Notes: generated by a model not told the origin, from the sequence alone. DNA of 64,000 nucleotides from Polyangia bacterium (GCA_030426845.1 JAUHXR010000003.1:18084-82083), one strand, 5' to 3'. Shown: positions 1-9,002, numbered from the stretch's first letter. Made by a program: numbers and translations.

Positions 1-2574
1 GTCTTCAACTACGGGCCGCTCGGGTGGCTCCACTATCCCTTCGCGCACCCCGCGCTGCTCGATCGCGAGCTCGCCGCCAGCCTCGCGCTCTCGGCGGTGT
101 TCGTCGCGATCGCGCTCGGGACCGCGCGCTCGCTGAGGAGCGGCCCGGCCGCCCTCTTCTTCCTCGCGTGGCTCGGGATCAGCGCGTCGTACCTGCGCGG
201 GCTCGCGTTCCACCTCGCGCCGCTGCTCATGACCGTGCTGGCGCTGCGCCGGCTGCCCAGGGTGAGCGCGTGGCTGCCCGCGGCGGTCGTCTTCTGCGGG
301 CTCGGCTCGCTCGTCAAGCTCACGGTCGTCGCCTTCGCGATCCCCTGCGTCGTGGCGCTCGCGTGGACGGCGTGGCGGCAGGGGCTCCGGCGCGTCGCGG
401 CCGCGTGCGCGCTCGGCTATCCGCTCACCTGGGCGCTCGGCTGGCTCGCGCTCGGGCAGAGCCCGGCGGGCTTTGCGCGCTACCACCGCCTCGGGCTCGA
501 GCTGGTGCTCGGGCACGCGGACGGCATGGCCTACACCGACGGCGCGCCGCCCACCGCCGCGCTCGCGCTGGTCGGCGTCACCCTGGGGCTCGCGGCGCTC
601 GCGGCGCGCGGAGGGATCCCCCGGCCCGCGGGGCCGCCGCTCTTTGTCGCCGCGGCGGCGACCGTGTTCCTCGAGTGGAAGCAGGCCTACGTCCGCGCGG
701 ACATGCACCGCCTCGAGCTGTTCGCGCTGCTGCCGCTCCTCGCGGTCGCGCTGCCCGCGCCGCGCGCGGGTGAGTCGGCCGCGCGGTGGGTGCGGGCGCT
801 CCGCGTCGGCGCGGTCGCGCTCGGCGCATACGGGATGAGCGCGGTGCTGCCGCTGACGGGGACCTGGGATCAGATGGTCGGCGCCTGGCCGCAGCGGGCG
901 CGCTTCGTGACGCACTGGCTGCTCGAGCCCGAGGTGCTGCGGCGGGAGGTCATCGCGGAGCGTCAGGAGGTCAGCGATCGCGAGGCGCTGCCGCGCGCGC
1001 GGGCTCGGGTCGGCCGGTCGGCGGTCGACCTTGTCCCGAGCGTCCCCGGGATCCTCTTCGCCAACGACCTCACGTGGCACCCGCGCCCCTGCTTCGACGG
1101 CCGGCTCGCGTACACGGCCGCACTCTACGACGCAAACTACGATCATCTGACCTCGCGGCGGGCGCCCCCGTTCCTCCTCGTGCGGAGGTCCACCGACGAC
1201 GATGGGCTGCTGCCCTCGTCGATCGGCGCGGCGTCGATCCGAGCAGCCCTCGAACGCTACCGCCCGCTCTTCGAGGAGCGTGACGTGGTCCTCGCGGCCC
1301 GCCGGGCGCGGCCCCTCCAGCTCGGGCTCGCCGGCCCCGGCGACGTGCGCCGGATCGCGTTCGGGGAGGACGTCGCGATCGACGCGGGGCCCGACGACCT
1401 CGTGTGGATGACGCTCCGCATCCGCCGCAGCCCGCTGGGCGCGCTCCGTAGCCTCGCGGTCCGGCCGCGCGAGGTCCACCTCCACGTGGCGGCCGGCGCC
1501 GAGACCCGCCGCTACCGGGTGGCCGTGGGGATGGTCGAGCGCCCGGTCCTGCTCAGCCCGCTCCTCGGCTCGGCGGACAACGTGATGTTCCTGGCCCGCA
1601 CGGAGCCCGGGCTGCCCGCGGTCCAGCGGATCCGCGTCGAGACGGACGACCCGATGGACTTCGCGGACGAGGTCGAGCTCACGCTCTTCCGCGTGCCGGG
1701 CGGGCGGGCGCGGCTCCGGGTGGCGTGGGAGGAGGGGGCGCAGGTGGCGGCGCCGGCGCAGCCCGGCGGGCCGGGCCGCTGCGACGGGGACGAGGTGCGC
1801 TTCGCGGGCGACGACGCGATCGACGTGCCGATCGACGGACCCGCGCGGCTCACGCTCTCGTTCGGCATCTGCGGCGAGGAGCACGAGATCGACGGTGAGC
1901 CGCTGGCCGAGCTCGAGGTCGCGCTCGATCGTGGCGGGGAGGAGGTGCCGATCGCGCGCGCCGGGCTCCGGCCGGGGCAGGAGCTGGCGCCGCGCGAGCT
2001 GCGGGCGAGCCTCCCCGGTGAGGGGCCCGCGACCGTGCGCCTCCGCGCCTGGGTCGACCCGCCGCTCCGCGGCCTCGTGTACTGGCGCCCGCCGGCCGTC
2101 GAGCCGGGCGAGGCCCACGACCCGGCGCGCGGCGCGGCGCCCGACGCGATCGTCTCGCGCTTCGAGCACGGCCCCGTGCGGTGCGGCGACGTCGACGGGG
2201 TGTCGCTGCACGCGCCCGCCGACGCCGTCTTCATGCGCGCGCCCGGCGTCTACCGCGTGCGCGGCCTGGTCGGGGTCTGCCGTGGGAACGCGAGCGGCGG
2301 GCTCGGCTTCGCGGTAGGCGCGCGAGGGGCGGGTGGGCTGCGGGTGGCCTGGGGTCGGGCGTTTCGGCCCGCCGAGGCGCAGGCCGCCCCGCGGATCGCG
2401 TTCGACACCACGGTGACGCTCGAGGCGGGCGAGGCCCTCGTGGTGCGATCGGACCCCGACGGCTCGCCCAACGGCGACTGGGGGTGGCTCGGCGCGGTCC
2501 AGATCGAGCCGGTCCACGTCGCGCCGGTCGACATGGCGCCGGTCGACATGGCGCCGGTCGACGCGCCGCGCTGA
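1..2574 (+). CDS. Integral membrane protein, 5'-truncated by the window edge
   Basis: The reading frame is open from base 1, so the true start lies outside the window; 857 residues are visible. The first roughly 290 residues form a series of hydrophobic helices beginning with a FNYGPLG motif, a signature I associate with uncharacterised multi-pass membrane proteins of the glycosyltransferase or O-antigen-processing type. The remaining 560 residues are soluble and beta-rich without a motif I recognise. The extreme C-terminus carries short tandem repeats of the type APVDM, encoded by 15-bp DNA repeats. I do not recognise the function. The architecture suggests a membrane anchor with a large extracytoplasmic domain. 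The alternative, a sugar transferase acting on lipid-linked substrates, rests only on the membrane topology. Confidence 0.75.
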   Translation, partial: VFNYGPLGWLHYPFAHPALLDRELAASLALSAVFVAIALGTARSLRSGPAALFFLAWLGISASYLRGLAFHLAPLLMTVLALRRLPRVSAWLPAAVVFCGLGSLVKLTVVAFAIPCVVALAWTAWRQGLRRVAAACALGYPLTWALGWLALGQSPAGFARYHRLGLELVLGHADGMAYTDGAPPTAALALVGVTLGLAALAARGGIPRPAGPPLFVAAAATVFLEWKQAYVRADMHRLELFALLPLLAVALPAPRAGESAARWVRALRVGAVALGAYGMSAVLPLTGTWDQMVGAWPQRARFVTHWLLEPEVLRREVIAERQEVSDREALPRARARVGRSAVDLVPSVPGILFANDLTWHPRPCFDGRLAYTAALYDANYDHLTSRRAPPFLLVRRSTDDDGLLPSSIGAASIRAALERYRPLFEERDVVLAARRARPLQLGLAGPGDVRRIAFGEDVAIDAGPDDLVWMTLRIRRSPLGALRSLAVRPREVHLHVAAGAETRRYRVAVGMVERPVLLSPLLGSADNVMFLARTEPGLPAVQRIRVETDDPMDFADEVELTLFRVPGGRARLRVAWEEGAQVAAPAQPGGPGRCDGDEVRFAGDDAIDVPIDGPARLTLSFGICGEEHEIDGEPLAELEVALDRGGEEVPIARAGLRPGQELAPRELRASLPGEGPATVRLRAWVDPPLRGLVYWRPPAVEPGEAHDPARGAAPDAIVSRFEHGPVRCGDVDGVSLHAPADAVFMRAPGVYRVRGLVGVCRGNASGGLGFAVGARGAGGLRVAWGRAFRPAEAQAAPRIAFDTTVTLEAGEALVVRSDPDGSPNGDWGWLGAVQIEPVHVAPVDMAPVDMAPVDAPR
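2506..2565 (+). repeat. Four 15-bp tandem repeats at the 3' end of the first gene
   Basis: Consecutive 15-bp units close to GCGCCGGTCGACATG are seen; the two middle units are identical and the outer ones diverge. They encode PVHVA/PVDMA-type pentapeptides and stay in frame, so copy number could change without breaking the gene. Confidence 0.8.
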
Positions 2575-2648
2575 CCGCGCGATTGGTGTGCCGGCGTTCT
2601 GCGCGGTGCACGTCGAGCGACGGAGCGCGGTCGGCCACCCTGCGTGCC

Positions 2649-2901
2649 ATGACCGAGCCGCGCGCCAAGACCGAGCTGAGCGCCTCCGACCGCACTCGCC
2701 TCCGCCGTCACCCCGAGCGGGCCGCCGCCGACCGCGCCGCGCTCCACGCGCTGCTGGACGAGTGCGCGTTCGTCCACGTCGCGGCGCCCGGGCCGGTGGT
2801 CCTCCCGATGCGACGCCCACGCGATCTACGCCGCGGAGGGCTTCGTCGACGTGCCCGCGGGGGGCTTCATGGTGCGCCTCGGGCCGGTCAGCGCGGGCTG
2901 A
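2649..2901 (+). pseudogene. Decayed fragment: PPOX-type N-terminus joined to an acetyltransferase-like tail
   Basis: An ATG at 2649 opens about 55 residues resembling the N-terminus of pyridoxamine 5'-phosphate oxidase-like flavoproteins (TRLRRHPERAAADRAALHAL, then VVLPM). The similarity stops near 2810. From about 2812, in another frame, the sequence reads DAHAIYAAEGFVDVPAGGFM and ends at TGA 2899-2901, which resembles the last strand of a GNAT acetyltransferase (a tyrosine and GF near the C-terminus). The simplest reading is that a deletion fused the remains of two neighbouring genes and left a frameshift. Family assignments are from motif memory and the pieces are short. The rest of 2575-2967 holds nothing I can support. 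Confidence 0.5.
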
Positions 2902-2967
2902 GCCCACGAGGGGGCGACGCAGGGGTGCCCGGGCTCGCTCCGGAGCCGCCCGCCGACGAGCCGCCGC

Positions 2968-5136
2968 TCAGCTCTCGCGCACCCGGCCGAGGAGGAGGCG
3001 GGCGAGATGATCGGCTACCGGGTCGGGCGCCTCGCGCCCCCGGTTCGCGGCCTCGACGAGCGCCGCGCGCAGCGCCTCGGGCTCGGCGCTCGCCTCGAGC
3101 GCGGCCGCCAACCAGCCGCGCGCGGGGGCGTCGCGCCACCGCGACGGATCGGGCGGGGTCTGGCCGAGCGTCGTCGCCTCGCGGACGGCGCGCGGGTCGA
3201 TCGGGAGGTGCGCGCGGACACGATCGCCGGAGCGGGCCCCGAGCGCGCGCAGGGCGCGGTCCGGGAGGCCGAACGCCGGCGCGTCCCAGATCCGCATGTC
3301 GAGCCCGAGGGCCCGCCACTCTCCGCTCGCGTCGGACATCACGACGAGTGGGCGCTCGCGCGCGACCGCGTCGAGGGCCGCCTCGGCGACGGGGCGCTGG
3401 GTGCTCCAGAGCAGCCGCGCCCCGCGGATGGTGCGTACGTGGCCATCGCGCTCGAGCGCGCCGAAGACGAACGGCGCGAGCAGCTTCCGGGCGGCCCAGC
3501 GCGGGATGGCCAGGCGACCGTCCGGCGCCTCGATCGCTACCGCCACCCCGGCGGCGGCGTAGTCCACGCGTCGCGTCAGGATGCCCGTCTGCAGCAGCCC
3601 GTGACGCCCTGCGAGCCCGCGCGCGTCTTCGCTGGAGGCGCCCAGCGCGTCGCCGATGGTGTCGACCTCTCGCTGGACCGCGGCCGCGGCCGCGCATCGT
3701 CGCGCCTCGCTCGCCTCGACGTCGATCGCGCCTCGAAGCTCCTCGACCGCCGCGAAGAGGCGGGGGTAGAGCGAGAGGAGCGCGGTGGTCTGGAGCGGCG
3801 GAGGCAGCACGGGGTGCGCGTCCCACACGAGGTCGGCCGGGGAGGGCGGCTGGTTCATGGTGACGCCGGCGGGCAGGACGTAGCTGCGGGCGAGCGCGGC
3901 GCGGGCGTCGGAGCCCCGCGCGATCGCGCGGACGTCCAGCGACGCGAGCTGCGCCGCGACCGCGCCGGCGCCGCCCGCGTCGAAGCGACCATCCGGGCCG
4001 TCGGGGCGGCCGGAGGCGTCCACGCTCGCCTCGAAGCGCAGCACGGCGACGAGCCGCTCCGGCGCCCAGTCCAGCAGCGCGGCGGCCGTGTCCGCCCGCC
4101 ACGGGTGGAGCACGGGCAACGGCAAGTCCACGTGCGCGATCTGCAGGGGCGTCGCGCCGCGGAACGCCCCGGCCGGGTCCGTGGCGTCCACCCGGCCGGC
4201 CGATCTCGCGCGTAGGCCGCTGGATCGGAGCCAGGTCACGAACGGCGTGTCGGCCTCGAGGTCGGTCGACAGGCCGAGGCCTCGGAGCTGCGTCTCGAGC
4301 AGAGACAGGCCGACGCCGCGGGTGGCCGTAGCGGCGGGCGCGCAGCGGACGATCGACTCGTAGAGGCTCACCCGTCCGTCCGCGTCGTCGCACTTCACGG
4401 TGGTGAGCTCGTGCGTGATCCATCGCGCGTCGCGCGCGAGCAGGGCGCGCGCCGCCTCGAGCTCGACGGGGACGCTGTCCTCCGGCTGCTGGGTGAGCCG
4501 GTCGTAGCGCCCGATGCTGCGCGCGAAGAGAGCCTCGACCGCGTCGGCGCTACGCTCGACCTCCACGGCCCCGCGCGCGTGCCCCGGCCACTCGACGTCG
4601 CCGCCGTCGACCGCGTTCACGATCGCGCCGACGACCGCCGACTCGTCGCCGACTCCCAGCGTGTCGCCGACCTCGAGCGGAGACGTGACCCGCACGGTCA
4701 CGTTCGCCATCGCGCCGTCGACCCACCCCCGCACGACCTCGGCCTCGCCCGGGCCGTCCCACGCGGTGACGCGCTCGCGGCGCGGCGCGGGCGCGGGGGC
4801 GAAGAGCCCGTCGAGGGCTGCGCTCAGCGAGGCGTCGAGGGCGTCGCCCGACGGCGCCTCCTCGGGCGCGGGCGCGCTCAGCCCGATCAGCACGTCGCCG
4901 GGGCGCACCCGGGCGCCCACCCTCGCGAGGCCGTCGGGCTCGAGGGCGTGCAGCAGCTCCGCGGGCACCGCGACGAGCTCCGAGGTCAGCTCGTCGTCGG
5001 GGCGCATCCACAGATCCAGCGTCCGCTCGCGCGTCACGCGGAGGCGCTCGGCGGCGTCCCGGCTGACGCGGGCGTCGGCCCCCCCGGAGACCAGGCGAAG
5101 CCGGGCCCTCGGCGCGTCGAAGACGAGGCGGGTCAT
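2968..5136 (-). CDS. Catalytically degenerate RNA polymerase beta/beta-prime fusion paralogue
   Basis: This 722-residue protein can be aligned by eye with the C-terminal third of RpoB followed directly by the N-terminal quarter of RpoC. Residues 48-90 (DELTSELVAV, RVRPGDVLIG) match the RpoB stretch EEIT..IGAEV..GDILVGK. Residues 205-218 (ARSIGRYDRLTQQP) match ARSTGSYSLVTQQP, and 244-263 match the LTVKSDDVNGR region. Residues 331-371 match the RpoC segment HIELASPTAHIWF..ERVLYFES. Residues 441-448 (HPVLPPPL) match LPVLPPDL, and 521-526 contain RVDY. The RpoC N-terminal zinc finger is missing. The catalytic NADFDGD loop is replaced by LGARSGD (632-638), keeping only the last Asp. The RpoB active-site lysines in GDKMAGRHGNKG are replaced (GDTLGVGDESAV, 157-168), and the beta His of DDKMHARS is Phe204. 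The ATG follows a GGAG. I infer a non-catalytic RNAP-derived scaffold or regulator; function unknown. Confidence 0.8.
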   Translation of the reverse strand: MTRLVFDAPRARLRLVSGGADARVSRDAAERLRVTRERTLDLWMRPDDELTSELVAVPAELLHALEPDGLARVGARVRPGDVLIGLSAPAPEEAPSGDALDASLSAALDGLFAPAPAPRRERVTAWDGPGEAEVVRGWVDGAMANVTVRVTSPLEVGDTLGVGDESAVVGAIVNAVDGGDVEWPGHARGAVEVERSADAVEALFARSIGRYDRLTQQPEDSVPVELEAARALLARDARWITHELTTVKCDDADGRVSLYESIVRCAPAATATRGVGLSLLETQLRGLGLSTDLEADTPFVTWLRSSGLRARSAGRVDATDPAGAFRGATPLQIAHVDLPLPVLHPWRADTAAALLDWAPERLVAVLRFEASVDASGRPDGPDGRFDAGGAGAVAAQLASLDVRAIARGSDARAALARSYVLPAGVTMNQPPSPADLVWDAHPVLPPPLQTTALLSLYPRLFAAVEELRGAIDVEASEARRCAAAAAVQREVDTIGDALGASSEDARGLAGRHGLLQTGILTRRVDYAAAGVAVAIEAPDGRLAIPRWAARKLLAPFVFGALERDGHVRTIRGARLLWSTQRPVAEAALDAVARERPLVVMSDASGEWRALGLDMRIWDAPAFGLPDRALRALGARSGDRVRAHLPIDPRAVREATTLGQTPPDPSRWRDAPARGWLAAALEASAEPEALRAALVEAANRGREAPDPVADHLARLLLGRVRES

Positions 5137-5335
5137 CGCTCCGGCCGCCGGAACGGGGCAGCGACGCGCGACGGCTCGCGTCCTTGGAGCGCGTTCGGGC
5201 GGATGCTCACGCCGGGGAGACTACGCCGGAGCGGTCGCCGTCTTCCCGGGTTCTTCGGTGGGCGGCGGCCGTCTTTGGGCGAGGCGGGGCACTTTTTCGT
5301 GCGAGGTTCGGACGGGGTTCCCGCAGGATGACCGG

Positions 5336-6088
5336 ATGCGTTGGTGCATCGGGGGCTGGGTCGCCGTCTGCGCGTGGGTCGCTGGGTGCGCGCCGGCCGA
5401 CGCCGAGATCGTGGCCCAGGAGACGCCGGGGCGATCGGTCTGCGTGCCGGACCCGGCGCCCCCCGAGCGGGAGCTCGACCGGGGCACCTTCGACCTCGTG
5501 ATCGGCGATCGGGACAGCTACCTGCTGACGCCTCGGGTGGCCAACCGGACCGGCTCGCTGCTCACGATCGAGGCGGCCGACGTCTCCTTCGAGTGGGACC
5601 AGGGCAGCGGCCCGGGGCCGCTGAGCGTCCGCTGCGAGGGCGGCGAGGTGTGCAGCGTGTGGGAGCAGCTCGGGTGCGACGGCGTCGGCTGCCCCGTGGT
5701 GCCGGCGCGTGACGAAGGACGCATCGCGATCCGCGTCATGCCGCGCGTGGTCACCACGTTCCTCCTCCAGCGGTTCGAAGAGGCTGTGATCGAGGGGCGG
5801 GCGCCGCCGATCTACGACCTGATCGCGACCGTGACCCTGCGCGGCGTGTCCGCGGGCGAGCCGGTCGTCACGCCGCCCTTCGAGTTCCCGATCCAGGTCT
5901 GCCTCGGTTGCCTCGTCGAGTTCCCCGAGGGCACCGACGACCCGGCCATCCCGGGCCCCGACTGCTGCGCCGGCGGCGTCTCGCTCCCGACCTGCCTCGA
6001 GGGCCAGGACGCGCCGATCGACTGCCGGCGGTGCCGCGGGATCTACCCCGAGCTCTGCAACTTCGGGAGGCCGTCGTGCGGCGGCTGA
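5336..6088 (+). CDS. Cys-rich lipoprotein, function unknown
   Basis: The 250-residue product starts with a short signal peptide ending in the lipobox VAGC, so it should be lipid-anchored. The body is Cys-rich, with many cysteine pairs in the second half (CLGCLVEF, DCCAGG, CRRCRG), suggesting disulfides in an exported beta-rich domain. The start ATG at 5336 is chosen because it places the signal sequence at the N-terminus; an ATG at 5328 is out of frame. The gene overlaps the following MopE-like lipoprotein gene by 13 bp, so the two are probably co-translated and may work together at the surface. I do not recognise the family. The upstream 199 bp separate it from the divergent RNA polymerase-like gene and should hold both promoters. 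Confidence 0.75.
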   Translation: MRWCIGGWVAVCAWVAGCAPADAEIVAQETPGRSVCVPDPAPPERELDRGTFDLVIGDRDSYLLTPRVANRTGSLLTIEAADVSFEWDQGSGPGPLSVRCEGGEVCSVWEQLGCDGVGCPVVPARDEGRIAIRVMPRVVTTFLLQRFEEAVIEGRAPPIYDLIATVTLRGVSAGEPVVTPPFEFPIQVCLGCLVEFPEGTDDPAIPGPDCCAGGVSLPTCLEGQDAPIDCRRCRGIYPELCNFGRPSCGG

Positions 6089-7434
6089 GCCACGCCGGGC
6101 TCGCGCTGACCGCGGCGCTCCTCGCAGCCTGCGGCGCGCGCACCACCCTGAACGTCGACGGCGAGGGCGGCGTGGGGCGCGGGATGGACGCGGCGGTGGG
6201 CGAGGTCGACGGCGGCGGGGTGTGTCGGCCCACGGGCGCGGAGCGCTGCGCGAACGGGCGGGACGACGACTGCAACGGCCTGACGGACTGCTCCGACCCC
6301 GCGTGCGCGGGCCGCCTCGAGTGCGACTTCGGACGCTGCTCGCTCGAACAGTGCAGCAACGGGATCGACGACGACTGCGACTGCCTCCTCGACTGCGACG
6401 ACCCCGACTGCGCGGGCGCGATGTCGTGCCGGGTCACGGCGGAGGTCTGCGGCGACTGCGCGGACAACGACGCCGACGGCCGCTACGACTGCGCCGACGA
6501 GGACTGCGCGGATCACCCGTCCTGCGGTGGCTGCCTCGAGCGCGAGGTCTGCACCGTCGCCAACGACGAGGACTGCGACTGCCTGTTCGACTGCGACGAC
6601 CCGGACTGCCGCGACGAGCCGCGCTGCCGCGGCTGCGAGCCCGAGCCCGAGCGCTGCGACAACGGGGTCGACGACGACTGCGACGGGGCGGTCGACTGCG
6701 ACGACGCCGAGTGCGCGGACGTGTGCCTCCCCGTCGAGGACTGCGCCAACGGCGAGGACGACGACTTCGACTGCCGCCCTGACTGCGCCGACCCCGACTG
6801 CTTCAGCTCGCCGGCCTGCGATCCGACCGGGAGCGGCCGGCCGCTCGAGACGGAGATCTGCGACGGCCCCGGCGACGAGGATCGGGACGGGCTCACCGAC
6901 TGCGAGGACCCCGACTGCAGCTGCCACGTGCTGTGCTGCCCGTCGGGCGGGTCGCTGCGCGAGACGAGCTGCGGCGACGGCCTCGACAACGACTGTGACT
7001 GCCGGGTCGACTGCGCGGACCGCGACTGCCGCGTGTTCCCCGGGTGCGCGCGCGAGGTCTGCGACAACGGCGTCGACGACGACTCGGACGGCGCGATCGA
7101 CTGCCTCGACATCGACTGCGCCATGTCCTTCTTGTGCATGATGGGCTTCGAGACCTCGTGCGACAACGGCGTGGACGACGACGGCGACGGCTGGGTGGAC
7201 TGCACCGATCTCGACTGCCGCTTCGTCGAGGGCTGCGCGGGCGGCTGCCGCCCCCAGCGCGAGCAATGCGACGACGGCGTCGACAACGACTGCGACGGCG
7301 CGATCGACTGCCGCGACGGCGACTGCGCGTCCGAGGACGGGTGCGGGCGCTGCTTCCGTGAAGACTGCGACGACGGTGTCGACAACGACTGCGACGGCGA
7401 CACCGACGCGGCCGACTCGGACTGCGGCGGCTGA
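6076..7434 (+). CDS. MopE-like lipoprotein with 12 Cys/Asp-rich repeats
   Basis: The 452-residue protein starts at a GTG inside the end of the preceding gene and has a lipobox (LAAC). Beyond a short linker it consists of twelve copies of a roughly 21-residue unit of the form CDNGVDDDCDGxxDCxDxDC, separated by spacers rich in acidic residues and cysteines. This matches the putative metal-binding MopE repeat, whose Asp/Asn clusters resemble calcium loops. Such proteins are frequent on myxobacterial surfaces. Several copies have lost individual residues (VANDEDCDC, GPGDEDRDG), as expected for drifting repeats. The likely role is a calcium-stabilised, disulfide-rich outer-surface stalk or adhesin; the specific ligand is unknown. 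Confidence 0.85.
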   Translation: MRRLSHAGLALTAALLAACGARTTLNVDGEGGVGRGMDAAVGEVDGGGVCRPTGAERCANGRDDDCNGLTDCSDPACAGRLECDFGRCSLEQCSNGIDDDCDCLLDCDDPDCAGAMSCRVTAEVCGDCADNDADGRYDCADEDCADHPSCGGCLEREVCTVANDEDCDCLFDCDDPDCRDEPRCRGCEPEPERCDNGVDDDCDGAVDCDDAECADVCLPVEDCANGEDDDFDCRPDCADPDCFSSPACDPTGSGRPLETEICDGPGDEDRDGLTDCEDPDCSCHVLCCPSGGSLRETSCGDGLDNDCDCRVDCADRDCRVFPGCAREVCDNGVDDDSDGAIDCLDIDCAMSFLCMMGFETSCDNGVDDDGDGWVDCTDLDCRFVEGCAGGCRPQREQCDDGVDNDCDGAIDCRDGDCASEDGCGRCFREDCDDGVDNDCDGDTDAADSDCGG

Positions 7435-7500
7435 TCGGAGCCGCGGCTGATCAGAGCGCGGCGCATGAAATACCGCCCGCCCCGCCGCGTACCGGGGGCC

Positions 7501-7734
7501 ATGAGCCACCTCCTCCTGCTCGCGCTCGTCGCCCTCCTCGTCCCCATCCCCCTGGGCGCCGCCCCGACGGCGCGCGAGGCCCGCGAGCGGCCGAGTCGGT
7601 GTCGCTCGTCGCGAACGGCGCGGGGGACGTCCACGTCCACGGGTCGCGCGCGCTCCGCCGCTCGGGCGACGCCTGCCGCCGCGAGCCATCCGGCGTCGCA
7701 CGCGCCGAGCGGGGCTCCTCTCAGGCGCGCTTGA
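7501..7734 (+). pseudogene. Possible short secreted protein, probably frameshifted
   Basis: An ATG at 7501 opens a convincing 20-residue signal peptide (MSHLLLLALVALLVPIPLGA). The frame then becomes Ser/Arg-rich and low in information up to TGA at 7732-7734. From about 7590 a second forward frame reads ESVSLVANGAGDVHVHGS, which looks more protein-like, so a single frameshift is possible. The end overlaps the convergent fabF by 14 bp. The remaining sequence in 7435-7720 shows only a short direct repeat of GCGGCTGATC near 7431-7455. Confidence 0.25.
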
Positions 7735-8941
7735 AGATCAGGCCGGCGTTGCTGCCGCCGAAGCCGCTCGAGATGGTGAGCACGTGCTCCACCTGCGCCC
7801 GCCGGCTCTCGCCGCGGATCATGTCGAGGCCCGCGCAGGCCGGGTCCGGATCCTCGAGGTGGAGGGTCGGGGGGAGGGCGCCGTGGCGGAGCGCGAGCAC
7901 GCTGAAGGCGGCCTCGATCGCCCCCGCGCCGCCGAGCGCGTGGCCGGTCGCGCCCTTGGTGCTCGAGACGGCGACGCCGGGGAGCAGCTTGGCGAGGACC
8001 ATCGCCTCGGTCGCGTCCCCCGCCGGCGTGCTCGTCGCGTGGCCGTTCACGTAGCCGATCGCGCTCGCGTCGAGGCCCGCGTCGCGCAGCGTGTGGGTGA
8101 TCGCGCGCTCGAGCCCGAGGCCGTTCGGGTCGGGGCTCGCGATGTGGTGGGCGTCGGTCTGGGTGGCGTAGCCGACGAGCTCCGCGAGGATCTCGGCGCC
8201 GCGCGCCCGGGCGTGCTCGTAGGTCTCGAGGACCAGGGCGCCGGCCGCCTCGCCGACCACGAAGCCGTTGCGCTCCCGGTCGTAGGGGCGGCTCGCGCGC
8301 TCCGGCGTCTCCTCCTTGGAGAGCGCGCGCATCTGCGAGAAGCCGGCGAAGGCGGTCGCGTCGATCGCCGACTCCACGCCCCCCGCGATCGCGACGTCGG
8401 CTCGGCCGGTGCGGAGCATCCACATCGCCTCGCCGATCGCCTGCGCGCCGCTCGTGCACGCGCTCGTAGTGCTCATGTTCGGGCCGTGGCACCCGAGGTG
8501 GATCGCGACCTGCCCGGCCGCGAGGTTCCCGACCATCGCGGGCACGAGGTAGACGGAGACGCGGCGCGGGCCACGCGCGTCGAGGGTTCGCGTCGCGTCC
8601 TCGAGGTGGCGGAGCGAGCCCATGCCGACGCCCACGATCACCGCGGCGCCGTCACGCGCCCCCTCGTCGAGGCCGGCGTGGACCGAGGCCTGATCGGCCG
8701 CGTCGAGCGCGAGGTGGATGAAGCGGCCGCCTTCGCGGAGCTTCTTCTTCTCGGTGAGGCGCTCGGGATCGAAGTCGAGGCACTCGCCCGCGACGTGGAC
8801 GGGGACGCGCGGGTCCGGGTGCTCGGCGATCGGCCGGATGCCGCAGCCGCCCTCGATGAGGCGGCCCCAGGAGGAGCCGACGTCGTTGCCGAGGGGCGTG
8901 ACCAGGCCGAGGCCGGTCACCACGATGCGCGGGTACGTCAT
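7721..8941 (-). CDS. fabF: 3-oxoacyl-ACP synthase II (KAS II)
   Basis: The 406-residue protein is a typical FabF-length condensing enzyme that elongates acyl-ACP with malonyl-ACP in the cytoplasm. It opens with the family start RIVVTGLGLVTPLG. The nucleophile is Cys162 in TSACTSGA, and the catalytic histidines are His301 (VNGHATST) and His334 (KGATGHALG). The first His motif is usually NAHGTST; here Gly and Ala are exchanged around the histidine. It lies 61 bp upstream of nothing on its own strand except fbaA, which ends at 9003. It is far from other fatty-acid genes of the window (18.8 kb onward), so it may be the housekeeping enzyme or a pathway-specific copy. Confidence 0.9.
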   Translation of the reverse strand: MTYPRIVVTGLGLVTPLGNDVGSSWGRLIEGGCGIRPIAEHPDPRVPVHVAGECLDFDPERLTEKKKLREGGRFIHLALDAADQASVHAGLDEGARDGAAVIVGVGMGSLRHLEDATRTLDARGPRRVSVYLVPAMVGNLAAGQVAIHLGCHGPNMSTTSACTSGAQAIGEAMWMLRTGRADVAIAGGVESAIDATAFAGFSQMRALSKEETPERASRPYDRERNGFVVGEAAGALVLETYEHARARGAEILAELVGYATQTDAHHIASPDPNGLGLERAITHTLRDAGLDASAIGYVNGHATSTPAGDATEAMVLAKLLPGVAVSSTKGATGHALGGAGAIEAAFSVLALRHGALPPTLHLEDPDPACAGLDMIRGESRRAQVEHVLTISSGFGGSNAGLIFKRA

Positions 8942-9002
8942 CGCGGGAGCCTCGCGCGGGGCGGCGGCGCGCGCAACGCGACCGCCGCCCGCGGAGAGCG
9001 GC

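Noticed and set aside
2968..5136. An active single-chain RNA polymerase of the two-barrel type
   Set aside because: The metal-binding DxDxD triad is reduced to one Asp and the beta active-site lysines are absent, so polymerisation is not expected.
5137..5335. Shared regulatory site between the RNAP-like gene and the lipoprotein gene
   Set aside because: No palindrome or clear -10 was visible; only gene orientation implies promoters here.
6043..7701. A 552-codon minus-strand frame opposite the MopE-like gene
   Set aside because: Its Val/Ala-rich periodicity only reflects the repeats on the other strand; the plus frame has the signal peptide and the Cys/Asp motifs.
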